In this document: positions 1 to 49,200 of the stretch, piece after piece
How the letters are laid out: each line of letters opens with the position of its first letter
How positions within the stretch are numbered: position 1 is the first letter of the stretch
NCBI GenBank assembly: GCA_946406115.1
Contig: OX291552.1
Location: 9,124,836-9,188,835, forward strand
DNA from: Apoda limacodes
Taxonomy: Eukaryota > Arthropoda > Insecta > Lepidoptera > Limacodidae
DNA: 64,000 bases
Direction: 5' to 3'
Notes under the pieces: generated by a model
Database searches by the model: none
What the model saw: only the letters and a program-made list of their open reading frames with translations
What the model was told of the DNA's origin: nothing
Made by a program: the position numbers and the translations under genes

Positions 1-692
1 AACGCTCAATGTTTTGGTTCAAAATAACTTTGATCACAATCACAATTTATCGTATTCACAATGGTGTTCGCAGTCTTACTTTCAAACAGAAATCGGTCAC
101 AAACAAACCGAAATTACAGACGTTCTAAGACAATAAATAATCTGTGATCAAACTGTATGTTTTCAAACTAATGTATTTATGTATTTAGTGTATTGTTTTT
201 TTTACTTTCCGGCCGTTTTGTGCGTCGTCCGGTTAGTAAGGCGTAATACCGCCGGTCCCTTGACTTTAATTTACAGTAGGTGAAAAAGTAACAAGTTATT
301 TTATCCATTATACTGTTGCCACTTTCATAATTTACATGCATTTTAATTTACTTAGCAAATTTTAAAATATTGTAGTAAAAATAAAAAAAATCACCTTCAT
401 TTAATCAAAATTATAAAAAAACTTTTTTTTGGCCAACCCTGGTATAAGCACAGCCTAAACTTTATTTATACAGTCATCGTCTATGCTGAGAAAAATCCAA
501 AAACGTCTAGACATGTCAGGGCGTCGCGACGAAGTGTGAATGGCTGGCTGGTTGAATATCCGTAAGGCACCCAACCATTCCCCTGTCGCATCACTTACCT
601 TGTCTCACGATTGCTCTGTCTTGACGCCTTCGAGGTCTACATGAATGTTTAGGCTGTAGTATAGGTTTTCTGAGCTGGTGATAGTAGCATAC
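1..692 (-). other. Last visible Prp8 intron, running off the window
   Basis: Starts with the GTATGC donor at 692. The expected next block of Prp8 (beginning near D-[VI]-T-T-H-A-[KR]) is not readable in any frame here. A second donor-like AAGGTAAGT is seen near 593-601 on the minus strand, and an AATAAA near 455-465, but no coding exon could be supported. The remaining Prp8 exon or exons are probably left of base 1. Confidence 0.5.
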
Positions 693-38938
<38,246 letters not shown>

Positions 38939-38951
38939 TGCTTACCGCCTC

Positions 38952-39030
38952 CTGAGAAAATAATAATAAAAGACTGATGTACCACGAAGCCGATTGAGAA
39001 AAACAGCCGGTAGGTAATTTAAAAACTTAC
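38952..39030 (-). other. Prp8: Probable 5'-UTR intron of Prp8
   Basis: Thirteen bases upstream of the Prp8 ATG there is a good acceptor (TTTTCTCAG|GAGGCGG, AG at 38953-38952). A strong donor, AGATA|GTAAGTTTT, lies 79 bp further upstream at 39030. This fits a short intron in the 5' leader, with the leader exon beginning at 39031 or above. It is inferred from splice motifs only. Confidence 0.45.
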
Positions 39031-39540
39031 TATCTTGCCTCCGATCAAATTTTCAAGTTATACAATAACACTATTAAAAACAAGTTGTTGAAAAATTACA
39101 TTTAGTATAATTTGATACTAAAGTACTTAATCCATATTTAACTTAAATAATTGTGAGCAACAAGCACACAAGTCAGCCATTTGCAAATGCATGCAAGACA
39201 ACTTAGCAGTGTTGCTAACTGAAAAATTTTAAATCGGAAAATTGACAGATAAAAATCGTAAGATATCGGTAGATATTTATTTAGAATAAAACAACGTATT
39301 TACTACTACATATTAGTTCATTGTCATCTTCATACCACGTATTATTTTTTAATTTAAGATCAGTTTTTATTTTGTAATAAAAACTCCAACAAAACAAATC
39401 GAAAAAAGATGTAATTTTCAAAAACCGATCGATTTTTAATAATCGATTTAAAAATAAATATTTGTTGAGAATTATCGCCAACACCATCCTACGAGATTTT
39501 CCCTCATATACTCACCAAACAATAATGAATAATAATGAAT
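39031..39540. other. Upstream region of Prp8
   Basis: AT-rich. It should hold the Prp8 leader exon and promoter, but no TATA box or initiator can be pinned down with confidence. Two short inverted ATCGAT-containing stretches near 39425-39445 are seen. Confidence 0.35.
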
Positions 39541-39550
39541 GATGGCCCAT

Positions 39551-41259
39551 GGGCGTAGCTAGATACGGGCAGGGGGGGGGGAGCGGCCACCCCCCCCAGC
39601 CGGACATGGGTTGGCATATTTTCGGGATTATTTATTCATATAAAACGTACCTATTCGGATCGCCCGCATTTTTTACTGCTACTACACTGCACCGTCTTTC
39701 AACAGTCGTTCTTTCAACCATCCACATGTAGAGATAGGCAGTTCGTAAGTGTTTTGATGTTAAGTCGTTATGACGCGCCATTGCTTCAGTAGCGATTTTG
39801 TACGGTCGTCACTACAGGATCGTCTAAAGGTGCGTACAGATTTTTTGCAACACAACATGCAATGCAACTTTTCCCGTACATTTTAATGCGTTCGCGAACG
39901 CACAAAAAATCATCTGCGCCCACGCTACGGGCATTCGCAGGGCGCGCGTTGGTTCTTGCCGCAGTGTAATCTGGACGGCTAACATATTTGAATTGTTGAT
40001 TGTAAAAATGGATGGAGATGACGACTAGGTCTTCTTATACACTGATGTAATAAATAATTGAAACACCAATATAGTCATGTGCACTTCAAAATTAAGGCCA
40101 GGAATGGCCGTTGAGTTGAGTTGAGGCGCGCAGGGCGGGACCGTCCACATATATTCTTGTTGCATTGCATCTAGTGTTTCAAATAATCTGTACCCACCTA
40201 AACAGTCAACTGTTCGCCAAACCTTTTACTAGTAATGAAGTAGATCCTCAGTGTTTGATGATGCAAGGCCGTGTTGACACGTGATCATTTTATTTTTTAT
40301 CTACTAGCCCGCGGTTAATTAATTCGGTGTTTCCGATTTTAACGGCATCTTCTTAATTATAGAAAGAAACCGATTCACGCTTGACGTTTTCAAGTAGCCT
40401 ATGTGAAAAAATAGACAGATAGCATTTATGATATAAGTATGGACTTCTTATCCCGGAAAGAGCAGGTAAGAGCACTGCTGTATAGACGAAGCTTCCTAAA
40501 TCCTGTCCAAACTAAATGGACCCTCCTTATCTAATTTTTACCCAACTGCACTATAATAACATCGCCAGAAAATTGTAGGTGTGAGATTTAGTCGCTGTTT
40601 ACATTTGCTTATGCCTTGTCCTTTCCAGTTATCAAGACCAAAGACATCAGTGCGATTGTAAACAGTTTCGAGGACATGATAAACGGGTTCACTGCTTTTT
40701 GTAGATGGATGTTTGCCTGTTTTGTAGAACTGATTTCGTTGTCGAATCACACAAACAACTCAAACACCTCGACGCATTGCCAGTCAACATTCAAAAAAAT
40801 AGTTTTTCGACCGTGCTGAGGTCTATCGGGGGGATGAAGAGCAGAAGTAGCTCCACGCCTATAGAGTTTTACCATTTGAATTATAATGAAGTAAAGTGCC
40901 TACAATGCCATTTTTGTCGTATGAAAATAACATTTTATACCTAGTTTGCCCCACGGCCGTAGCTAAGGGGCAATTCCCTACCTTGAAGTATTAATGCCCT
41001 ACCTTAAAACTACCATAAACTGAGGTATAATATATAAATTGTTTTCTCGTAATATAAATTAATACCATTTTGCTCTTGTTTTTTCGCGCTTCCACCCAAT
41101 TACCTACTACCTTAATTACTAACGCTCACAAGCAGGTAAAATAATTAAAGATAGAAAAATTACTTGCGGCCTACATGAAACCACCGCTGCCTTAGCTTAT
41201 ATTCAACTCTAGCTACAGCCCTGGTCTGCCCTCCCCTAGCCCAAAAGCTGGCTACGCCC
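39551..41259. mobile_element. 1.7 kb TIR element of unknown superfamily
   Basis: Left end GGGCGTAGCTAG followed by a G-run, right end CCCTCCCC ... GCTGGCTACGCCC, inverted. An inner GGCCGTAGCTAAGGGGC near 40955 resembles the end again. Short frames inside (40538-40750 minus, 40705-40944 plus) are not recognisable as a transposase. It occupies most of the space between Prp8 and Msh4. Confidence 0.45.
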
Positions 41260-42166
41260 TTGAATGAACCATATTCTAAGGTATTTCAGTGCAATTTGCT
41301 TTAGCTTTCTGCATGGTTGAAGATCGAGCGAGTTTCAAAGTGCATGTATTTTGTGTTACTATATTTCGTTTAGTGTTGCTGTGTTTTGAATATTATATCC
41401 AAAAAAATACTGAAGTACTGTAAATCGGGAGACAGTCGCTAAATCGGAATATCTGGAGACAATACTCAAAATCAGTAGTTCTCCCGAAAAATTGGGAACC
41501 TTAACAACACTGCAACTTTGACAAGATCACAGAGATATAGTGTTGCCAAGTCAGATTTTAAGACCAGCCGCAAATAGCGAAAATTGTCCGATAAAAAAAC
41601 TTTACGCGCACGCTGCGCTAGGCCCAATCTGCGCTGTGTCGGAAATTTCTCGTAATATGCGCCTGGACTCGTCATCGGCAAAGAAACCAATTCTGGTTTA
41701 TGTTTCACTAAAACCAGTTTCATCTTGAGTATTTTACTAGCAATTAATTATTCTGTGCTTGTAGCCTTAATAGAATTTTATCCATAACTGTGAGTTCTAT
41801 TGCCTTATTTTGTGCCTTAATTATGACATTATTTTTTTAACTAATTCTGGACTATTTAACTGGATCAGATTTTAAAAATGGATTTATCAAGGTGCACACC
41901 AACAATTATTTTCGTCAAATTAAACAGGCTGAAAACTCTTTCCACCTTACTTATTATATGGGGGAGGCCTACGTTCAGCAGTGGACGTCTTCCAGCTGGA
42001 ACGAACGAACAAACGAACATAGTTGATTATGCTATTGGATGCCCCCGTCATTCACCATTCTTCATTTTTTAGCATAGACAAAATAATAGAACGTGCAAAT
42101 CTTGTATTCTGTTATTGCCATTAAGGTGATAAAATGATTATCTATTAAAATTAAGAAACATGGCAA
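41260..42166. other. Interval between the Msh4 3' end and the TIR element
   Basis: No gene seen. Around 41940-42010 the plus strand has GGAGGCCTACGTTCAGCAGT, which resembles the 3' end of a LINE common in moths. The open frames at 41472-41723 (minus) and 41540-41728 (plus) overlap each other and match nothing I recognise. Confidence 0.4.
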
Positions 42167-42172
42167 TTTATT
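42167..42172 (-). terminator. Msh4: Polyadenylation signal of Msh4
   Basis: AATAAA on the minus strand 64 bases beyond the Msh4 stop codon, in AT-rich sequence. No other consensus hexamer lies closer. Confidence 0.55.
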
Positions 42173-42235
42173 CAAGTTTCAAACTAAACTACGAAAAATA
42201 AATATGTTATTTATGTATGCAACAATGTAACAATA

Positions 42236-43201
42236 CTAGTCTTGGAAATCTAAAGGTGGAGTAAGAATTAAATACTCCAAGTTTTGTGGCCACCCACTTG
42301 TGAAATCTTCATTAATCTCGTTAATTGTTTCGATTATTAATTCTTCATCAATAGACATCAAACTAATACTTTTTTCTAATGTTAAGGTCTCAGATTCTAC
42401 TGAACACTCAATGACTTGAGTCGAGGCATCAGCTACACCAGAACTTGTATTACTAATTTTTTCTTCTGACATTTGAGAGCGAACGTCATAATTTATTGGA
42501 TTATCATCATTGTTAGTAGTAAAACCATTTCCAGAACGTGAAAAAGAGTTGCTGAGTTTAATACCGCCACTAGTTTTTTCTTCTTCGTCAGTAACATTTT
42601 TATTTTTTGCAAGATGACTTGTAGAATAATCTGTCGTATTAAGAACCTCCAACAAATTATCTTTATTAAAGCTATTTTTTTCCAGATTTTTATTTAAATT
42701 TCTTATGGTAGGTTCATCATTATTAATATTTAGGATGGTATTGAGCAATTCATTTGATGACTTCACAGCTGCGTAAATTCCGTTACTACTGTCATCGTTT
42801 ATTTCCTCATTTCTGATTTCATTCGAGTTATCTTCGTGGTACTCCATACTCGTACTATAAGCATTTTGTTGTCGTTTTTCTTCTTTCTTTTTAATACTTT
42901 TGGAACTATCACGTTCTTTGTTTCTTATAACATAGTCACTCAATGTAACAGCATTGGAAGATTCTTGTCTTGAGCTAGGCATTAAAGAGGGTTCGACACT
43001 AGACTCTTTATTGTTAGTATTATTTTTTCTAGATGCTTTTATTCTTTCAACTAATTGAGGATTATCTTCTTTAAATTTTCTTAAAATTTCCTTAACACTA
43101 TCGTTCGAATTAACGTTTTTTCTAGCTTCTTTTCTTAATGACGCGTTAAGTTCGTATAATGTTTTTCTGTCACATGTCTGAGGAGTATTTATTTCACAGG
43201 G
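42236..43201 (-). CDS. Msh4: Msh4 exon 18 (terminal exon with long tail)
   Basis: Residues 857-1177 and the stop codon. About the first 60 residues ([20 protein letters not shown] ... [15 protein letters not shown]) match the normal MSH4 C-terminus. The other 250 or so are Ser/Asn/Glu/Lys-rich with no recognisable fold, apart from a more hydrophobic end ([34 protein letters not shown]). Acceptor ATATTTCAG|CCCTGT. Confidence 0.92.
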   Translation of the reverse strand, partial: PCEINTPQTCDRKTLYELNASLRKEARKNVNSNDSVKEILRKFKEDNPQLVERIKASRKNNTNNKESSVEPSLMPSSRQESSNAVTLSDYVIRNKERDSSKSIKKKEEKRQQNAYSTSMEYHEDNSNEIRNEEINDDSSNGIYAAVKSSNELLNTILNINNDEPTIRNLNKNLEKNSFNKDNLLEVLNTTDYSTSHLAKNKNVTDEEEKTSGGIKLSNSFSRSGNGFTTNNDDNPINYDVRSQMSEEKISNTSSGVADASTQVIECSVESETLTLEKSISLMSIDEELIIETINEINEDFTSGWPQNLEYLILTPPLDFQD

Positions 43202-46200
43202 CTGAAATATAAATTGTTAATAAAAATTATTGAATACTAAAAATGATCTTTAAAGATTACGTTGCAATCACACTAAATGTCTTAAAGTTTTTAGGGTTCC
43301 TTGCCTAAAGTGTAAAAAACGGGAGAAATATTCACAGAATATTTAGTTATATATTCACTTTAAAATAAATAATTAAGTTAAAATAAAACAAAAATTTAAT
43401 AATTTGTTTTATGAGAATATAACAAACGTAACTTTTTTGCCGTTTTTATAGATAATTCATAAATTCATGAAATTTAGTATTCGCGGGATTTTGGGGGCGA
43501 TAAATCGATCTAGCAAGGTTTCATTTTTAGAAAACGTAGTTTTATCCGTGTTTTCAGGCAATGATAAACTGAAGAATATGACTTTTCCTGACATCTATTG
43601 GCGAGTAGTAATACTATTATTTTTACCGACACAGCAACACTAAAGCTACTTGAAAATAGATAGCGTTGTTAAAAAATAAACGAGCAAAGCTCGGTCCACC
43701 AGGTATTGATTTCTATTCAGACCGACCAATAGAAGTGCCTATATTATCTTCTGAGGTCAGTGTAAGAAATCAAGAAATATGAAGGAAATGTATCAATGTA
43801 TATTAACTAGTTTTTACATAATAAGTACTTAGTTATGGCAATTTAATATATAAGTGTACTATAAGTTTTGCATACCTTTATATTCTTGCTTATAAGCTCA
43901 GCTAGTTCTTTAGCCAAATTCACTGTAGCTTCAGGCAAATTAGTTTTAGCGGCTAATGCTAAGCCATAGTGTTCAATTTTTGTAGTCCCCGGTTCTACTT
44001 TATGTTTATATATCAGTCTTTTTTCACTATTTGAAGAACCAACTACTTCATCCTCGATTACTTTCGTGTTCAAGCTGAAAAAGATCATAAAATGTTTACT
44101 ATATAACGCCGCAAGAATAATATTTTAATAAGTAATTTTACAAGACACATACTTAACTACATTGAAATATAAATCCTGTAATCTAGTCAGATACATGAAG
44201 TGTGTTGTGAAGAATGTAAAAGCGTCACTTATTATTAGTTCTTCACATATGGCCCAGGCTAAGCTGGTTCCTTCATCTGTACTAGTTCCCCTAAAATCAA
44301 TAAATCGGTTTCAATAATAAATAAAATTGTTAGAATCTTCTACTACATATTTTAATACCAACCGACAGAGTTCATCGATTATGACTAAACTTGTTGCAGT
44401 CAAACCTTTCAGGATATGTTGTACCTCTTTCATCTGTGAATCAAATTAGCTATAATTATGTAACTTGATCTTTCAGAGGCTGGTATATGAGGTTTCAGTA
44501 ACGAGGCGTTAATAGAAATATTTTATGTAATTGTTGCGACAGTGACATCTTTTCAACACGAGTGCTTGTTTGTAGCATAACAGCACATTTTGTACAATTG
44601 CATACAGTGTGTTAAAGCTTGATAAAAATGTATTGCAATTTTCTTTTGTACGTTGTCCGTTTTAAAACTATAGGTATTGAACTAAAAAAGACAATACCGT
44701 TGTGTTAAGGCCCGGTTATATATAGTCCTTCCTTTTGGTAGCCCAACATTTTTTTCAATATCTTTTATATTTATGGCGGCAAAATTTGATGCACATATTT
44801 TGTAATTACATAATTGTAGAACATCTTTTATACAAAGTAATTTATCGTTCCATAATTTAACTCACTTCTATAACGTATGTAGAGGCATTTAGTTCAACGC
44901 TATCGTTAAAGCCTATTCTAGAAAATAGTCTATCACAAAGCCTGAATACTGCATTGGTTGCAGGAACATAGCAGCCTATCTGAAAAACAAAAATGTATGT
45001 ATAACGTCATGGTTTTTATTCCTCGAAGGGGTTATGCATTGGCTGGAAACACAACTACCTATTATAATGTGGTCACACCCTCTTTTGCAACAACCACTTT
45101 ACTCCAGCGAGACAGGTGGTGAGCCTGTCGCCGCAACACCGCTCCTTATAGCAGTGTCTCTGGACTATAATCTATATTTAATATGATCGATTTGTTAGTT
45201 ACGTCATGCGTTTTTTTGCAAATTTTGGACAGTTATGGTTGTAACCAACAACATTTTGTATGGAGGTTCTGTAGGAGTGGTTTTTAACGGTTCTGTAGCC
45301 AAATGGCAAAAAACGGAACCCTTATGGATTCGTCATGTCTGTCTGTCTGTCCGTCCGTATGTCACAGCCACTTTTTTCCGAAACTACAAGAACTATACTG
45401 TTGAAATTTGGTAAGTAGATGTATTCTGTGAACCGCATTAAGATTTTCACACAAAAATGGAAAAAACAATAAATTTTGGGGGTATTACTTAGAACTGAAA
45501 CTCAAAATATTTTTTTCATCAAATCCATATGTAGGGCATCTATGGATAGGTCTTCCAAAATGATATTGAGGTTTCTAATATCATTTTTTTCTAAACTGAA
45601 TGGTTTGCGCGACAGACACTTCAAAAGTGGTAAAACGTGTCTGTCCCACCCCCCTGTAACTTCTAAAATAAGAGAATGATAAAACTAAAAAAAAATATAT
45701 GATGTACATTACCCTGCAAACCTCCACCGAAAATTGGTTTGAACGGGATCGAGTAAGTAGTTTTTTTTAATACCAGCTTTATAGAACATATTTATACACC
45801 CTTTAATAATCTTAATCTAAATAAAAATGACGTTGTGTCAGTGCTATCTGATGAATTCAAAAGACAGATCCATTTTGATATTTGCGGGAGTTATAAAAAA
45901 AATGTTTGAATTTGAACCATACCTTGTTTAGAAGGGTATTTATAATATCACGTAGAAAATTAACACGTATCTATATTCCACTTACTTGCGCCATTATTTG
46001 CATTAAAGCAACTTGTTTGATATAAATGGTCTTTCCACCCATGTTAGGCCCAGTGATTATTGTAAAATTATACTCTCCACAGGCACTCTAAAATTCGTTG
46101 ACATAAGTATTAATAAGTGATTAAATTTTAGAGATTTAATAAAACTTGGCGACTACTTACAATATCATTAGGTACCGGCATAGCTTTCGAGTTATAATCT

Positions 46201-49200
46201 AGGAGAGGATGTACACTATTTCTTACTTCCAAAAAGTTGTTAAATTGTGGTCTTATGTAAGAACCAATGGAACTTGCCTAAAGAAATAAACAGTAACATA
46301 AACAAAACAGCACTGTTGTTCAACTATAACCATATTTATGGAAACACTATAAGTATATTGGATACCTGAGCAAGTGACAATAATATATCCAATTCGGCAA
46401 CATTCTCACAAAGTTTGTAAAGACTATGCATATATGGACGCAAATCTTTTAATAATTCAGAAATAACTCTGGAAACACAAAATATCATTTTAGCTATCTT
46501 TTATTACGTAACAAAATTAAGATAATAACAATAAAACTAAAATCTAACATGTTACTCATTTTCTGGATCTCACTGAGAGATTCTTTGGCCTGTTGGTCTA
46601 GAACAACCAATTCTTCGGTCGTCATGGTGACACTTGTTCCACTATTTTGCACCTGAATGAAAATTTTGTATTAGGTCTACAATAAAACGAAACCACCAAA
46701 TTGAATTTAAAAAACTAACCTGTATAAAAATTGGTGGTAAGTCATCAACATTAAAATTCCTTCTATTTTTCGGAGCAATTGTATGTACTATATGAAAACC
46801 TCTCATAGCGTTCTGGTTCAGTCTTAAGGGCAAATCGTAAGCTTCGCTTAATTGTTCTACTATCTTTTGTATATCCTCAATTAGTTCAGAATATGTTCTC
46901 CTAGCTACATCCAGTAAGCCATTTATGTCTGGTTTTACTGCAAAGCATCTTTGAAGACTACCCATTGCTCCTTTTTCTAAATGAGCGTCTCCTTGAATAA
47001 TTTGACTTATACACTCTGCTATTTTGGTATAGTGGGGGTTTTCGAAATCCTGTGGATATAAAATAAAATCAATATCAACAATTATCTTTTTCAAAATGAG
47101 CGTCTCCTTGAATAATTTGACTTATGCACTCTGCTATTTTGGTATAGTGGGGGTTTTCGAAATCCTGTGGATATAAAATAAAATCAATATCAACAATTAT
47201 CTTTTTCAAAATGAGCGTCTCCTTGAATAATTTGACTTATGCACTCTGCTATTTTGGTATAGTGGGGGTTTTCGAAATCCTGTGGATATAAAATAAAATC
47301 AATATCAACAATTATCTTTTTCTAAATGAGCGTCTCCTTGAATAATTTGACTTATACACTCTGCTATTTTGGTATAGTGGGGGTTTTCGAAATCCTGTGG
47401 ATATAAAATAAAATCAATATCAACAATTATCTTTTTCTAAATGAGCGTCTCCTTGAATAATTTGACTTATGCACTCTGCTATTTTGGTATAGTGGGGGGT
47501 TTCGAAATCCTGTGGATATAAAATGAAATCAATATCAACAATTATCTTTTTCTAAATGAGCGTCTCCTTGAAAAATTTGACTTATGCACTCTGCTATTTT
47601 GGTATAGTGGGGGTTTTCGAAATCCTGTGGATATAAAATAAAATCAATATCAACAATTATCTCTTCAATTTTAAGAAGTGGAATGAGGTAGTGAAAATTA
47701 GATTGAAATAAGTGTAAAATGTTATTTAAGAACACATATTTGGAACCACAGCTAGAAGCTCTCTTATATCTTTATTTGTATCGATAATAGATTGGGCCAT
47801 ATTATATAGTTATAATAATAGTATAGATATAGATTGGCAAGAACATACTTTCTAAAGAGAGTTATCATTTAAATATTTTTTTTGTTAGTAACCGTTTTAA
47901 TCTTTCTTAGTCTTCCACTTTCTGCGGCACCTAGTGCTTCAATGAATTTCGGTACCATATCCATAGTGGTCTTTAAAAGTAATGTTTGATTTAATTGGGC
48001 CTCGCACATCTTGTCAACATTAAGATTAGTAGCTTCAAAGCAAAGCAGTAAAATTTTATCAACATCCGCTAAATTTTTGATGACATCCTGAAACAATATC
48101 AGTACTTGCTAAAAATCAGATGCTCAATATTGCACTCTTAATAAATCTATACCAATTCGATTACTGCTGCAGCACAAGGAAGGTACTAAGAATTATTTTT
48201 GGTAATTACTAAAGTAATACCTGTAGAGCTGTCATTAAACCTTGTTCATTTTCTATTAAATCTTGCACAGCATCTAATCTGGTTTCGATAAATTCTTTAT
48301 TAGACGAAGGTTGCAGTATCGAAGCTCTTAGAGATCTTATTCCACCTATTGTGTATGTTGGCCCTAATACACCCAGAAGACAGCAAGTAGATCCAGCTGA
48401 AGGCACTAAAGGTTGCACTAGTTCCAATTGTGTAGCAGTGTTTACGTCTATGGAAGGAAATTAATTAATAAATGAAAATCAACAAGTGAGTACACGTGAC
48501 TTAAATATTTATTAGAGCACTAGCTGACCTGGCATTGTTCTGCCTTTTCTGTTGCTGCATCCACCGTTGCATTGTTGGCATGCGCTATTACTTCGTTTTC
48601 ACTTCGGACTTTTTCTTATTTTTGCTCGGCTCTTAAGGGTCGTAGCGTGATGTTAAATAACCTTTAACCTGCATCAAGAATTGGGCTATCAAGGAACAAC
48701 ATACAAACGTATAGATAACATCTATACGAATATAATAAAGCTAGCTTGTTCGTTTTTAGTTTTAACGCACTAATCTTTGGAACTACCACCAGTCTACCAG
48801 TCGGATTAAAAAAATCTTTTCCTATTTCATAGTCCAATTCTCGACACAGGTTATTTGACATCCCGTTTTCAATCCTTAGGAGTAGAGTAAAAAAAAAAAG
48901 TTAGAAAGAACGCTTAAACGAGGTCCTAGCACGCTGCTGTGGGCCGGGCGGAGGGTTGGCATCAGAGCAACATCTGCCAGGTCAGCAGGTTTTATATATT
49001 GGTTCAACAGTATTACCTATAATCATCGTATTTTCTGAAGAATGGTATTCGATCTTCAAGGACTCCCTGGAGAACACTACACATTGAATGTATTCCACAT
49101 ATTTTAATACTGCGGCTGCTGCAGTTAAAGCATAAAATCTGAAAACAACATAAGTCAATAGGATTTGTGAAAAAATGTCTGAATGACTAAATAATTGGTA

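Noticed and set aside
480..665. Possible degraded last Prp8 exon: stretches resembling codons for TT-A-IM, EGxKT and SH...RFLGFF on the minus strand
   Set aside because: The match needs many indels, contains stops in every frame and fades after the GFF-like part. An over-fitted alignment is more likely than a real exon.
41472..41728. Overlapping open frames on both strands between the genes
   Set aside because: No similarity, no splice or promoter context, and they mirror each other.
46976..47662. Regularly spaced 115 bp repeats as a CRISPR array
   Set aside because: The whole unit repeats with no variable spacers, and it contains Msh4 intron and exon sequence in a eukaryotic gene.
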